Positions 8,638-18,360 are shown, numbered from the stretch's first letter. The stretch: 44,894 nt of DNA from Candidatus Heimdallarchaeota archaeon (GCA_023132955.1 JAGLXK010000488.1:1-44894); one strand, 5' to 3'. Notes: generated from the letters alone by a model not told the origin. Numbers and translations are program-made.

Positions 8638-10323
8638 ATGGAAAAATCTTATGATGAGGACCTTGCTATACTAATGTCAGAAGCACGAGATTTATTTAAA
8701 AGTGCTAATTATGCTGACTCTGCAAGGAAGTATTTAGAGGCTGCTAGAAATCAGGAAGCAACTAGGGGGTTGGCACAAGCCGAGGACTTGTACCATGAAG
8801 CGATTAAGAATTTTATCCGAGCATCAGAAGAAAATAAAGAGAAGAAACAATTTCGTATGAGTTCACAAAATATCTATTATGTTTCCTATATTTTTAAAAA
8901 AATTGGAGCAGTAGATGATTGGAGAGCTGCAACAAATGCTGTGATCGAAGATTTGGTTAATGCAGCACAAGAATATCTATTATGGAATGAATATGATAGA
9001 GGAATAGTACTAATCTCTACTGCATGTTTTTTCTTCTTCTCCATAGAAGAATTTCAGTCTGCTGAACAACTTTACAAGCAATACATTGAGCAAATTCAGG
9101 ATGATCCTGGTTTTACTAGAGCTCAACAAGTTCTGTATGCAGCAGGTCATGCTATTAAAGCTGTGAAAGATTCAGATACAACAGCTTTACTTAATGCTCA
9201 ACAACTAGTTGGTGCCCACCTAAAACCAGGACTATCACAAATTATGGGGGAATTGTTCTTCCCAGCTATTGACGATGCTATGGATATTGTTGTGAAAAAT
9301 TTCAGGTCAAAGGTTAAATTACCAAAAATCGTTCCTGAAGTAAAAATTTCTAGAGATTTAGTACTTGGAGAACCTACAAACGTATCCATAATTATTGAAA
9401 ATGAAGGTGATGGTGAGGCATTTAATCTTATTTTCAGACTCGATTTCCCAGAAGGAATTGATATCATTGATGGTGGATCAGAGATTACAATTGCTAACTT
9501 ACCTGCAAGCCATTCAATTGAACATAAGCTCTCCATACGTTGTTCGCAACCCAATGAAAAAGGAGTTTATGGTTTAAGTGCCACTTTAACATTCTATGAT
9601 CAACTGCAAACTAAGCAAACAATGATGATAGGACCATATGATTTGATATTTAGAGAGAAAAGCTTAACGAAAGGATATGAAGTAGAACTAGCTGACTTAT
9701 CTTCCAAGGGTTTAGAACTCAAGAATCTCATGAGGACAATAGAAATTATTCCTGAAATGGCGACAGATTTAGTCATGAAATTTGTTGAAGATTTGATTAA
9801 AGAATCAGAAGGGATTCTCAATAATGAGGAATTCGAAACTGCTCAAGCCAATATTAACACCATTAACAGAGTTTTTGAAATAATCAACATAGTTTCAGGT
9901 AATGAATTCTTAGATTTGGTTAACACTCAACGAGAAAACTTCATCGAGGAAAGAATTCTTTCGGTTAGCGACAACCTCAAAGAAGAATTTGAGGTACAAA
10001 AAAATCAGTTGAAAGAGGATCAGCTCTTAGAAATTGAGAATTTGAAACAAGGTTTTGAAGAAGAAAAGGAACAATTAGAAGGGAAATTCAACATTCAGAA
10101 AGAAAACGAACAAAGAGAACTCCTGGAACAATTAAAAGAGCAGCAGGAGAAGGAAATTGCTGATGTTACAGAAGAATTAAAAGTTGAAGGAGAAAAAGCC
10201 CTTTCAGAACAAATGGAAAAGCTCGATGAAGAGAAAAAACAAGCTTTACAAGAGCAAGAAACTTTGTTAAGAGACGAATTTCAGAAATTATTATCAGAAC
10301 AACAAGGTAAAAAACGAAGGTAA
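8638..10323 (+). CDS. Alpha-SNAP-like helical solenoid, Ig-like domain and long coiled coil protein
   Basis: I do not recognise a named family. The 561 residues fall into three parts. Residues 1-225 are helical repeats of TPR/alpha-SNAP character (FKSANYADSARKYLEAA, LAQAEDLYHEAIKNF, FQSAEQLYKQYIEQ). Residues about 230-340 form a beta-sandwich (GEPTNVSIIIENEGDGEAFN, LPASHSIEHKLSIR) of the CARDB/adaptin-ear kind. Residues about 440-556 are a charged coiled coil rich in E, K and Q. There is no signal peptide or membrane segment, so it is probably cytoplasmic. The layout recalls eukaryotic trafficking or tethering proteins; that is inference from architecture only. The gene stands alone behind its own TATA box. 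Confidence 0.8.
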   Translation: MEKSYDEDLAILMSEARDLFKSANYADSARKYLEAARNQEATRGLAQAEDLYHEAIKNFIRASEENKEKKQFRMSSQNIYYVSYIFKKIGAVDDWRAATNAVIEDLVNAAQEYLLWNEYDRGIVLISTACFFFFSIEEFQSAEQLYKQYIEQIQDDPGFTRAQQVLYAAGHAIKAVKDSDTTALLNAQQLVGAHLKPGLSQIMGELFFPAIDDAMDIVVKNFRSKVKLPKIVPEVKISRDLVLGEPTNVSIIIENEGDGEAFNLIFRLDFPEGIDIIDGGSEITIANLPASHSIEHKLSIRCSQPNEKGVYGLSATLTFYDQLQTKQTMMIGPYDLIFREKSLTKGYEVELADLSSKGLELKNLMRTIEIIPEMATDLVMKFVEDLIKESEGILNNEEFETAQANINTINRVFEIINIVSGNEFLDLVNTQRENFIEERILSVSDNLKEEFEVQKNQLKEDQLLEIENLKQGFEEEKEQLEGKFNIQKENEQRELLEQLKEQQEKEIADVTEELKVEGEKALSEQMEKLDEEKKQALQEQETLLRDEFQKLLSEQQGKKRR

Positions 10324-10339
10324 GTAATTTTACCAATTT

Positions 10340-10747
10340 CTACTCTTTTTTTAATTTTATTATATTTTGAGTAGTATCTATTACTAGTTTATCTCCCGTT
10401 TTAATTGTAATTGTAACATCATGTTCAGTTTTATCAACAAAGGGAATATTCGCTAGTATTGCTCCAGCTATAACAATTGTTTCTGCCTTATTTGCTATAA
10501 GTGCAAGTGGTGCTACATTATTAACACTTAGGCCATAAATAACATAAGAACCCACGGTTGATCCTTTACTCTCTGGAAACACAAAAATTTTATCAGTAAG
10601 ACTTTCTCCAAATAATGGATTCTCGGAATCAGTTATTATTCCTGTTTCAGCATCAACCCCACCAAAAAACGAAATTGGAATAGGTGAAACTAAAGCAACT
10701 CCCTCTACAGTGCCTTCAACAATAGTACGTATTTTTATTGTTTTCAT
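10340..10747 (-). CDS. Mevalonate-5-phosphate dehydratase small subunit (AcnX small subunit, DUF126)
   Basis: The 135-residue protein matches the aconitase X swivel domain: GTVEGVALVSPIPISFFGGVDAETG, SENPLFGESLTDKIFVFPESKGSTVGSY, and a C-terminal barrel. With the adjacent large subunit it forms the enzyme that converts mevalonate 5-phosphate to trans-anhydromevalonate 5-phosphate in the archaeal mevalonate pathway. Its ATG overlaps the TGA of the large-subunit gene by four bases (ATGA), a sign of coupled translation. Confidence 0.92.
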   Translation of the reverse strand: MKTIKIRTIVEGTVEGVALVSPIPISFFGGVDAETGIITDSENPLFGESLTDKIFVFPESKGSTVGSYVIYGLSVNNVAPLALIANKAETIVIAGAILANIPFVDKTEHDVTITIKTGDKLVIDTTQNIIKLKKE

Positions 10748-11943
10748 TCAGAAACCCTCTCTATAATTTCAGACAAAGAGAGTAAGCTAATTTTATTTGT
10801 ACCTTCTCTAGTGAGATAAAATGCTGCTTTGGCAGAATTGGTCAAAATATTTTTGTAATTTTCTCTAACTACAGGAGATACGACCATGCAAGTATCAGTA
10901 AATATTTTCACTCCTTTTTCCTCCAAATTAGTTAAAAGTTTCTTTGCTTTATCATTTTGCATCAATTTTTGAGAGGAAAAAACCCAGAATTTAATCCCCT
11001 CCTTGATAGACTTATCTCCAAGAGATGAATCAATAAGCTTTATATCCTCAATACTTGTATGAGGACACCCAATTGCCACTAAATTTACTCTTTCCTTTGT
11101 TTGGTTGAAGTGGCTGTATATTTGTTTTTTATCGCTTTCATCGAAGGTAACTGTTTCACTTACAGAACTCAAATCAACTTTTTCAGCTTCTGGTGTATGC
11201 TTTGCAATGTGAAAGTGAGCCACACTTCCTGATGCAGCCATTGCCGCGCCCAACATTTTTACTTGATCAATATTGGCATTTTTTATACTTGTAAAATATG
11301 GGATAATTCCATGAAACTTTTCCCCATACCAGTAGCCCAGAGCGGAGAAATCTGAAAAATGATTAATTGTTGCTTTTACATTTACAACTATTCTAGGAAC
11401 TCTGTTTTCCTTTTTGTGTAGCCCATAATCAGCAGTAAAACCAGTTATAGCTGATGCTAAAGAGGAAGGACCTCCTTCTCTGTTTGTCCTTGCACCATAA
11501 TAAGCGTTAGCTATCGATACAGCTGATGATTCACTCCATGCTAAATGGTCACCAAATTTTGGCTTATGCCCAATCAAGTATGGTGTACAGGTAAGTGTTG
11601 TTTGTATTCCCATTTCCTGATATTGCTGTATAATTCTACGCTGTTTTTCAGCAAAATCATTTTTTATACCCATTTCTTTCCATTTTTTCATATCCATCCC
11701 AGCAGGATTTAACCAGCTAGGGACACTAACTTTGACATTATCTTCAGATAACATATTGAAAAAAGAGAAAATGGGTTCACCAACAGTTAAGTATGAAACA
11801 CCCGCAATTTGTGCATTCTTTATGGGAATAAGTTTTGTTGCACCATTTACTTCACCGATTTTTACAATTAATTGGATGAGTTTAGCAATTGCATGTCCAG
11901 ATTCCCCATCTAGCATCTTCTGTTGTTCTTTGTTAAGAAACAT
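10744..11943 (-). CDS. Mevalonate-5-phosphate dehydratase large subunit (AcnX large subunit)
   Basis: The gene encodes 399 residues from the ATG at 11943 (MFLNKEQQKMLDGESG), the usual start for AcnX. An open frame runs further up to 12009 but overlaps the preceding gene and lacks homology. Cysteines expected to hold the iron-sulfur cluster are visible in TLTCTPYL, IGCPHTS and FTDTCMVVSPVV, and WSESSAVSIANAYYGARTNREGG is a family signature. With the small subunit it acts in archaeal isoprenoid lipid synthesis. The start lies 2 bp beyond the stop codon of the glycosylase gene, so the three genes likely form one transcript. Confidence 0.92.
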   Translation of the reverse strand: MFLNKEQQKMLDGESGHAIAKLIQLIVKIGEVNGATKLIPIKNAQIAGVSYLTVGEPIFSFFNMLSEDNVKVSVPSWLNPAGMDMKKWKEMGIKNDFAEKQRRIIQQYQEMGIQTTLTCTPYLIGHKPKFGDHLAWSESSAVSIANAYYGARTNREGGPSSLASAITGFTADYGLHKKENRVPRIVVNVKATINHFSDFSALGYWYGEKFHGIIPYFTSIKNANIDQVKMLGAAMAASGSVAHFHIAKHTPEAEKVDLSSVSETVTFDESDKKQIYSHFNQTKERVNLVAIGCPHTSIEDIKLIDSSLGDKSIKEGIKFWVFSSQKLMQNDKAKKLLTNLEEKGVKIFTDTCMVVSPVVRENYKNILTNSAKAAFYLTREGTNKISLLSLSEIIERVSE

Positions 11944-11945
11944 AT

Positions 11946-12584
11946 TTACCGCTCCATACTCTTTTTGTTTTGTTCTATACTGTATTGACATCTTTTGTTG
12001 AGTACACAATTAACACACTGAGGATTGCTCTTTATACAATGACTCTTTGCATGTTTCACTATCAACGCATGATATTCTTTATATAACTGTAACTTACTTG
12101 GAAGATTCTTCATAAATAGTCTTTGGAGTTCCAAGTAATTCTTGCCATCGTATAAACCAAGTCTATTCATAATTCGAAATGTATAGGAATCAATTACAAA
12201 ATATTTCTTTTCGAATAAGTAAAGCATAATAGAGTCCGCTGTTTCATCACCCAACCCTTTTATTGATAACAAAGTTTTACGATCAGGTTGTGGGTTGATT
12301 GATAGTAGTTCTATTAGGTTTTTTAAACGTCTAGCCTTTATGCGGTAAAATCCACTTGATTTGATTAGTTTTTCTAATTCCTCAATAGAAATCTTCTGCA
12401 AACATTCCATATTCAAGCAATGTGCATTCTTCAACTGAAGAAGAGCTTTTTCCACATTTTTCCAATTAGTTTGTTGAGTTAATATTGCTCCAATGGCGAT
12501 TTCCAACCCCTTGCCTGGCCACCAGTTTTGAGAACCATATTCTTCATAGAGGTTGTTGTATACGTCCAATAGCTCTTCTCTCAT
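11946..12584 (-). CDS. HhH-GPD DNA glycosylase, endonuclease III-related (MagIII-like)
   Basis: The 212-residue protein has WWPGKGLEIAIGAILTQQT near the N-terminus, the helix-hairpin-helix LSIKGLGDETADSIMLYLF, the catalytic aspartate in VIDSYTFRI, and a C-terminal cluster C-x6-C-x2-C-x5-C (CIKSNPQCVNCVLNKRC) for 4Fe-4S. Bifunctional Nth enzymes have a lysine in the hairpin (GVGRKTA); here the matching position is glutamate (GLGDETA). A monofunctional base-removing enzyme that acts on alkylated or mismatched bases is therefore more likely. It probably shares a transcript with the downstream AcnX genes. Confidence 0.87.
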   Translation of the reverse strand: MREELLDVYNNLYEEYGSQNWWPGKGLEIAIGAILTQQTNWKNVEKALLQLKNAHCLNMECLQKISIEELEKLIKSSGFYRIKARRLKNLIELLSINPQPDRKTLLSIKGLGDETADSIMLYLFEKKYFVIDSYTFRIMNRLGLYDGKNYLELQRLFMKNLPSKLQLYKEYHALIVKHAKSHCIKSNPQCVNCVLNKRCQYSIEQNKKSMER

Positions 12585-12702
12585 AAATACTCCTTGAATT
12601 TTAATCTAAAAAAATTTACTGTTCAAATTTGTAGATTATTTGAACTAAGTTTCATTCTATCTTAAACTTTAAATGATTTATAAAGAAGTAAGAAGCGATT
12701 AA

Positions 12703-13314
12703 ATGACAACAGAAGAACATAATTTTGAATTGATGGAAGTCAAATGTCCTGTGTGCAACAGTACCAATACAAAAATTACACAAAAGATAATGGATATCCC
12801 TCATTTTCCTCAACTTTGGTTTTTCAATATGGTTTGTTCTGACTGTCATTTTAAGCACAATGATTTTATCAATCTCTCATTCAAAGATCCAATCAGGTAC
12901 ATTTACCATGCTGAAAATAAGGATGATTATACAACAAAAATCATAAGAGCTGCTAACGGAACGATAATCTTTCCACAAATAGGGGCTATGATAGAACCAG
13001 GTCCTAATGCGGAAGGTTTTATCAACAATATTGAAGGTATACTTCACGACATTAGAGGAAAAGCGTTTTTCCTCTTAGGTGATGCAGGTTCAGATGAAGA
13101 AAGAGAAAAGATTAGAGGATATGTTAAACTCTTAGATTCTTATATTAAAGATAATCTTCCAATCGATATTGTTGTTGAAGATCCTTTTGGAAATTCATCC
13201 ATCATTCCTGCAGATCCAAATAAACTAGAGACAATTGAACTTTCACAAGAAGAAGCAGAAAAACTAAAGACTGGATTTATTATCTTTGAAAGTGCGAAAG
13301 ATAAAGTTGATTGA
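12703..13314 (+). CDS. ZPR1-type zinc finger protein
   Basis: The 203-residue protein begins with a zinc ribbon (CPVC near residue 16 and CSDC near residue 47) followed by the ZPR1 beta-barrel domain (DPIRYIYHAENKDD, TIIFPQIGAMIEPGP, VVEDPFGNSSII). Archaeal ZPR1 proteins have one such module where eukaryotes have two. Eukaryotic ZPR1 helps fold elongation factor eEF1A; the archaeal role is unproven. An AGAAG stretch precedes the ATG, and an AT-rich promoter-like region separates it from the divergent glycosylase gene. Confidence 0.9.
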   Translation: MTTEEHNFELMEVKCPVCNSTNTKITQKIMDIPHFPQLWFFNMVCSDCHFKHNDFINLSFKDPIRYIYHAENKDDYTTKIIRAANGTIIFPQIGAMIEPGPNAEGFINNIEGILHDIRGKAFFLLGDAGSDEEREKIRGYVKLLDSYIKDNLPIDIVVEDPFGNSSIIPADPNKLETIELSQEEAEKLKTGFIIFESAKDKVD

Positions 13315-13537
13315 AAAACCAATCATATTCATATCAAGGTTTTGAGGTTTTAAAGAGAACCTAATATGCTTGTTAACTACCCAAAAAACTAATTAGCAAA
13401 CAAAAATGAACTTCTTTTTTTGTTATCTGCTAAAATGCGAGAAATTACCTTGATAGTAACTGAAAGTAGAAGAGAATAATTAAAGAGTTACGTGGATAAT
13501 ACAGAAATAATACAAAAACAAATGCATAAATTACTCT

Positions 13538-15664
13538 CTATTCGAGAGTTATTTTCACATCCAAAGCAGATACACCCTTTCCTTCCTCATAAACAAAAAA
13601 TGGATTGATATCTAGTTCCTCTATTTCAGGAAAGTCAGTAACTAATAATGATACTCTAAGTAAAGTTTCATTCACTGCTGCTATATCGGATGGTGGTTCT
13701 CCCCGTACTCCTTTGAGAAGAGTATATGTTTTTGTACGCTGTAACATCTTTTTAGATTCTAATTTTGTCAATGGAGCTAACCCAAAAGCTACATCCTTAA
13801 AGAAGTTAGTATAAACACCTCCCAAACCCACCATAACAAGAGAACCAAATTGAGGATCCTTCATTGACCCTACAATGAGCTCTTTTCCTATCTTTTCCAT
13901 CTTTTGAACATCAACTGCTAGAAGCTTGGTTTCAGGATAATGTTCTTTTGCTTTAGCGGTTATTTCTTCATATGTTTTGGTAGCTTCTTCTTTGCTTTTG
14001 ATATTTAACCTTACTCCACCAATATCTGTTTTATGTATAATATCAGGGCTTGTTATTTTCATTACAACAGGAAAGCCTATTTCCTCAGCTAAAGATGCAG
14101 CTTCTTCTTTTGATCGAGCTAATTTGGTATTAGGAACATAAATCCCATATGCTTTTGCAACGTTAATTGCTTCTGTACCCAATAAGTTCTTCCGCCCTTC
14201 TGATTTAACTTTATCAAAGATACTTCTAACTTGTTCTTTGTCTCTATCTAGATTTGGAATTTTATCATCAACGAGTCTTTTTCTAATTTTATCATATTCA
14301 GCAAGAGCGCCCATTGCTCGCACACCTCTTTCTGGATGAGGAAAACAAGGTATTTTGTTCTTTTTCAAATGATAAATACTTGGTCCTAAAATCTCCCCAC
14401 CTATGAAAACAGTGATAATGGGCTTGTGTGGATATTTTTTACGTATTTCTATTATTTTATCTGAAGTTTCTTGACCCTCAGTCATTGCCTGAGGAGTAAG
14501 AATTAGAATTACACCATCTACATCGTCACTTAACAAGGACAGCTCTAGAACCTTCCCATAATCTTCTGCTTGGGCGGTTCCAAGTGCATCAATAGGATTG
14601 TTGAAGTTTGCAGCTGGTGGTAAGAAGGATTTTAATTTATCTTTAAACTCAGTAGAAAGTGTTGCAAGTTCAAGACCAGATTTTTCTGCTGCGTCTGTAG
14701 CTAATATTCCAGGTCCTCCCGCGTTTGTAATTATAACTATTTTATTTCCTTCAGGAATAGGCATAAAGCTAAAAGCAAAAGCCATATCAAATAATTCTTG
14801 AGCATCATCTGCTCTTATCACACCAGCTTTCTCAAATGCCACATTATAGGTTGTATCTACTCCTGCCATACTGCCTGTGTGCGAGGAAGCAGCTCTTGCT
14901 CCAGCTATTGAACATCCAGATTTTAAGATAATAACCGGTTTTTTTCGAGTGACCGATTTGCAAATTTTGATAAAATCAAGCCCCCTACTTATGCTTTCAA
15001 GATATGCCAAAATTGCTAGAGTGTGCTCATCATCTGCTAACGCTTCAATAAAATCTGTTTCATCTAAATCAGCTTTGTTCCCTAGAGAAACAAAACTTGA
15101 ATATCCAATTCCCTCAGCACAGCTCCAATCTAATATTCCTGTCAACAAAGCTCCACTTTGACTCAGAAATGCCACATCACCCTTAATAGGTGAGCGTTCT
15201 GCAAAACTAGCATTCATAGGAGCAGATGTATCCATAACACCCAAAATATTTGGACCCACAATTCTTATGCCATATTTTCGTGCAATCTCTACAATTTTTT
15301 TCTCTAACTCAGCACCTTCAGAACCAGTTTCTTTAAAACCAGCTGTGATTACAGCAGCATATTTAACGCTTTTTTTCCCCAAATCGTCCATTAATGATGG
15401 GATAAATCTTGCAGGAATACAGATAACAGCTAAATCAACTTCATCTTCAATATCATTTATACTTGCATAAACCTTTACACCCTCAATCTCCCCATATTGA
15501 TCCGCTTTTGGATTTATCGCATAAAGTCTTCCTTTGAAACCGCTTAACACCATGTTTCTTAAGGCAGCATATCCAACTTTCTTCTTATCTGGGCTAGCAC
15601 CAATAATGGCAACACTTTCTGGATGCAATAACTTATCTAATTTAGCTAATGGCAGTATTGTCAC
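13538..15664 (-). CDS. ADP-forming acetyl/acyl-CoA synthetase, alpha-beta fusion
   Basis: The 708-residue protein joins both subunits of the ADP-forming acyl-CoA synthetase. Residues 1-450 contain the CoA-binding domain (LLHPESVAIIGASPDKKKVG) and succinyl-CoA-synthetase-like domains with the phosphohistidine region (ARAASSHTGSMAG). Residues 480-708 form the ATP-grasp domain (GIYVPNTKLARSKEEAA, VVMKITSPDIIHKTDIGGV, LGGVYTNFFKD). Archaea use this enzyme to make ATP from acetyl-CoA or other acyl-CoA esters during fermentation. Substrate range cannot be read. The 220 bp upstream of its stop, next to ZPR1, holds nothing recognisable. Confidence 0.93.
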   Translation of the reverse strand: MTILPLAKLDKLLHPESVAIIGASPDKKKVGYAALRNMVLSGFKGRLYAINPKADQYGEIEGVKVYASINDIEDEVDLAVICIPARFIPSLMDDLGKKSVKYAAVITAGFKETGSEGAELEKKIVEIARKYGIRIVGPNILGVMDTSAPMNASFAERSPIKGDVAFLSQSGALLTGILDWSCAEGIGYSSFVSLGNKADLDETDFIEALADDEHTLAILAYLESISRGLDFIKICKSVTRKKPVIILKSGCSIAGARAASSHTGSMAGVDTTYNVAFEKAGVIRADDAQELFDMAFAFSFMPIPEGNKIVIITNAGGPGILATDAAEKSGLELATLSTEFKDKLKSFLPPAANFNNPIDALGTAQAEDYGKVLELSLLSDDVDGVILILTPQAMTEGQETSDKIIEIRKKYPHKPIITVFIGGEILGPSIYHLKKNKIPCFPHPERGVRAMGALAEYDKIRKRLVDDKIPNLDRDKEQVRSIFDKVKSEGRKNLLGTEAINVAKAYGIYVPNTKLARSKEEAASLAEEIGFPVVMKITSPDIIHKTDIGGVRLNIKSKEEATKTYEEITAKAKEHYPETKLLAVDVQKMEKIGKELIVGSMKDPQFGSLVMVGLGGVYTNFFKDVAFGLAPLTKLESKKMLQRTKTYTLLKGVRGEPPSDIAAVNETLLRVSLLVTDFPEIEELDINPFFVYEEGKGVSALDVKITLE

Positions 15665-15733
15665 CTATTTTGAGCGAATTAAAGAAATAATTTAAACATG
15701 TCGTTAGGAAGTCGCTCTTTTATTCTTCCATTC

Positions 15734-16474
15734 TTACTCCCATGAAATTTTTTGTTCTTCAGTTCCTTTTTCTTTTGAAAGTGAATCTTCTTCAATCATA
15801 TGCTGACTAGCAAGGATTTGAGATATTACAGCAAACAAATCTAAACCTTCTTCATAAATTCCCAACTTCTTGTCAACTAGTTCTCTTGGTAAATTCTTTA
15901 TATCTCCGTGTGGAAAAGCTCCAAATATTAGTAAGGGATTTGTGGATTCAAAAATTATTTTTGAATATTCAAGAGAAGTAAGTTGTTCTCCTTTAACACT
16001 GAACTCAATTATCATGTCATGTTTCTGCCGTAACTCTTCCAGAAGATTCGGAAGTGAACTCTTTGTAAGATTCATTAATACTTCATCTCCTGTTGGAGGT
16101 GATCTTCCATTCTTAAACAGCTGCAAGAATAGACCGTTAAACCGCTCAATGCTTTTCGGTAATCTTATTTCAGGATTGAGATATATTACTCTGTTATCAT
16201 ATGTGTGAATAATCACTTGGAGTCTTTCCTCTCTAGCACAAATAGAACCAAAACAAGACAAGAGAGTGAAATGAACAATATCAGGCCTTCCTCGTCTCTC
16301 AAAATCTGGTAGTCCTCCGATGAGTTGCTTATGATAGTTTACATCTAGCATTACTTCAGATGGTGATTTCTTTAGTTTAGAAAAGAAGTTTCTCACATTC
16401 ATATCCTTCATCAGTTCTTCTGGAAAGGATTCGATAGATGCTTCCGCAAGTAAAATTGTCAGAAATTTCGCCAT
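15734..16474 (-). CDS. nep1: rRNA small subunit pseudouridine N1-methyltransferase Nep1/Emg1
   Basis: From the ATG at 16474 the protein has 246 residues and begins MAKFLTILLAEASIE. Family signatures are LDVNYHKQLIGGLPDFERRG, GRPDIVHFTLLS and the SAM-binding LLIFGAFPHGDI. It is a SPOUT-fold methyltransferase that acts on a pseudouridine in helix 35 of 16S rRNA. An upstream TTG at 16531 would add 19 residues with no homology. It is divergent from lipB. Confidence 0.9.
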   Translation of the reverse strand: MAKFLTILLAEASIESFPEELMKDMNVRNFFSKLKKSPSEVMLDVNYHKQLIGGLPDFERRGRPDIVHFTLLSCFGSICAREERLQVIIHTYDNRVIYLNPEIRLPKSIERFNGLFLQLFKNGRSPPTGDEVLMNLTKSSLPNLLEELRQKHDMIIEFSVKGEQLTSLEYSKIIFESTNPLLIFGAFPHGDIKNLPRELVDKKLGIYEEGLDLFAVISQILASQHMIEEDSLSKEKGTEEQKISWE

Positions 16475-16580
16475 AGATAACCAATTACTACCTATAACGA
16501 ACTCACTTTTCAACTTTACTGATACACACAAGAAACTGACAAACCAAAATTGCTAAAAATACATGTAAAAACAGAAAACA

Positions 16581-17285
16581 ATGAGAAACTGCTATCTTGT
16601 CGAGTACAATCTCCTAGAATATAGTTATTCCCTCGATTTGCAACAGAGGATTAGAAGTAAAAAGGAAAACGACAGTGAGTTTGCCAATTTCTTGTTAGTT
16701 TTACAACACAATCCAATTTTTACAATTGGAAAAAAGGGATCAAGAGAGGATATTTTAGCAACTAATGAAATTCTTGAAGAAGAAGAAATTGACATTATAG
16801 AAGTAAGGAGGGGAGGAGAGGTAACATATCATGGACCAGGACAACTTGTGGGTTACTTTCATCTTAACTTGATAAAGTTGAATATGGGTGTAGATCAATT
16901 TGTTTGGAGTATGGAAGAAACTTTGATTGAATTATTAAAAGAATATAAGATTGAAGGGTGGAGAAAAAAAGGATATCCTGGAGTCTGGGTAGATTACCAA
17001 GGAAGAAAATGGAAGTTGGCGGCAATAGGAGCAAGAGCATCAAAAAGGATTACATCCCATGGTTTGGCATTGAACGTTAATACAAATATGGATCATTTTC
17101 GCTTAATTATTCCTTGTGGGATTACTGAATATGAGCCAATTTCAATGAAACAGGTTCTTGGAAAGTCATTGGACATAAAGGAGATATATGAGAAATTCGA
17201 AAGTGCATTCGAGAAGATATTCAATTTTAAACTAGAAAAAATCACAGAAAATCAATTAGAAGAGATGATTAAGAAAGATGACTAG
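16581..17285 (+). CDS. lipB: Octanoyl-[ACP]:protein N-octanoyltransferase LipB
   Basis: The 234-residue protein has the LipB core: LQHNPIFTIGKKGSREDIL, the substrate loop RRGGEVTYHGPGQLVGY, the lysine region KLAAIGARASKRITSHG, and the acyl-thioester cysteine in IIPCGI. It transfers octanoate to the lipoyl domain of a target protein. The stop codon overlaps the start of lipA by 8 bp, which points to translational coupling. No lipoylated protein (2-oxoacid dehydrogenase E2 or GcvH) is encoded in this window. Confidence 0.93.
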   Translation: MRNCYLVEYNLLEYSYSLDLQQRIRSKKENDSEFANFLLVLQHNPIFTIGKKGSREDILATNEILEEEEIDIIEVRRGGEVTYHGPGQLVGYFHLNLIKLNMGVDQFVWSMEETLIELLKEYKIEGWRKKGYPGVWVDYQGRKWKLAAIGARASKRITSHGLALNVNTNMDHFRLIIPCGITEYEPISMKQVLGKSLDIKEIYEKFESAFEKIFNFKLEKITENQLEEMIKKDD

Positions 17286-18141
17286 GCTCCGAAAACCTGA
17301 ATGGTTACGAATAGGAAGCATGGATAGAGAAAAAATCCGTGAAGTTCAACAAATACTGAGAAAATTAGAACTTCATACTGTATGTGAAGAATCAATGTGT
17401 CCAAACATTGGTAAGTGTTTTGAAAAAAAGACAGCCACCTTTCTTGTTATGGGAGACATATGCACAAGAGATTGTAAGTTCTGTGATATAGATTTTGGAA
17501 GACCTAAACCCTTAGATGAACATGAGCCAGACCATTTACTTGAAGCAACAAAAAGATTAGGGCTAAAGCACGTTGTTATTACTTCTGTAACAAGAGACGA
17601 TTTACCTGATAGTGGAGCAGCTCATTTTGCTAAAATCACAGAGAAGTTAAGGGATTATGACGAGAATCTTATAATAGAACTACTTATTCCAGATTTAAAA
17701 GGCAAAGAACAAGACATTAAAACTGTGGTCGATTCAAAACCAGACATTATTAATCATAATGTGGAAGTAGTCCCTCGGCTCTTCAGAAAAGTTACTCCTC
17801 AAGCAGATTACAAAAAGTCTCTTAGATTACTTAAATTGGTTAAAGAGATGAACCCAGAGCTTCTTACCAAATCAGGTTTAATGGTAGGTTTAGGAGAAAC
17901 AAAGGAAGAAGTTTTGGAAGTAATGAAAAATCTTAGAAAAGTAGATTGTGACATCCTAACTATTGGTCAATATCTTAAACCCCCTAGTTCTGACTTAGAA
18001 ATCGAAGAATTTGTTCATCCTGATTTATTTAAGGAGTATGAAGAAAAAGCTTATGAGATGGGTTTTCAATTTGTAGCTTCAGCGCCTTTCGTTAGAAGCT
18101 CCTTTAATGCGGAAGAAGCAGATTTCTTATTAGAAAAATAA
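17278..18141 (+). CDS. lipA: Lipoyl synthase LipA (radical SAM)
   Basis: The 287-residue protein has both cluster motifs of LipA: CEESMCPNIGKC (C-x4-C-x5-C, auxiliary cluster) and CTRDCKFC (C-x3-C-x2-C, radical SAM cluster). The terminal RSSF motif supplies the serine ligand (FVRSSFNAEEA). It inserts sulfur at C6 and C8 of a protein-bound octanoyl group. The operon with lipB is complete for de novo lipoate attachment. This is the form common in bacteria; a transfer origin is possible but not shown by the sequence. Confidence 0.95.
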   Translation: MTRLRKPEWLRIGSMDREKIREVQQILRKLELHTVCEESMCPNIGKCFEKKTATFLVMGDICTRDCKFCDIDFGRPKPLDEHEPDHLLEATKRLGLKHVVITSVTRDDLPDSGAAHFAKITEKLRDYDENLIIELLIPDLKGKEQDIKTVVDSKPDIINHNVEVVPRLFRKVTPQADYKKSLRLLKLVKEMNPELLTKSGLMVGLGETKEEVLEVMKNLRKVDCDILTIGQYLKPPSSDLEIEEFVHPDLFKEYEEKAYEMGFQFVASAPFVRSSFNAEEADFLLEK

Positions 18142-18360
18142 AATCAAAAAATGCTTCTTCTTGTTTTACTTTTCTTCGGTTATTGGAACTGATTTATCGT
18201 TATTCTTGTACCCTTGTACTAGAGATTGCAAAAAATTGTGGATCGTAAAGAATGCCACATAACACATACATTTACTGTTTTATACTTTTTTAGGAAAAAA
18301 ATAATTGGTGTGATTATTCTATTTATGCAAAAGTGTTGGGGTTTAATACTTGAGAATCCT

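Noticed and set aside
11946-12009. Longer N-terminus of the AcnX large subunit starting at 12009
   Set aside because: It would overlap the glycosylase coding end and adds residues without family similarity; the ATG at 11943 fits the family start.
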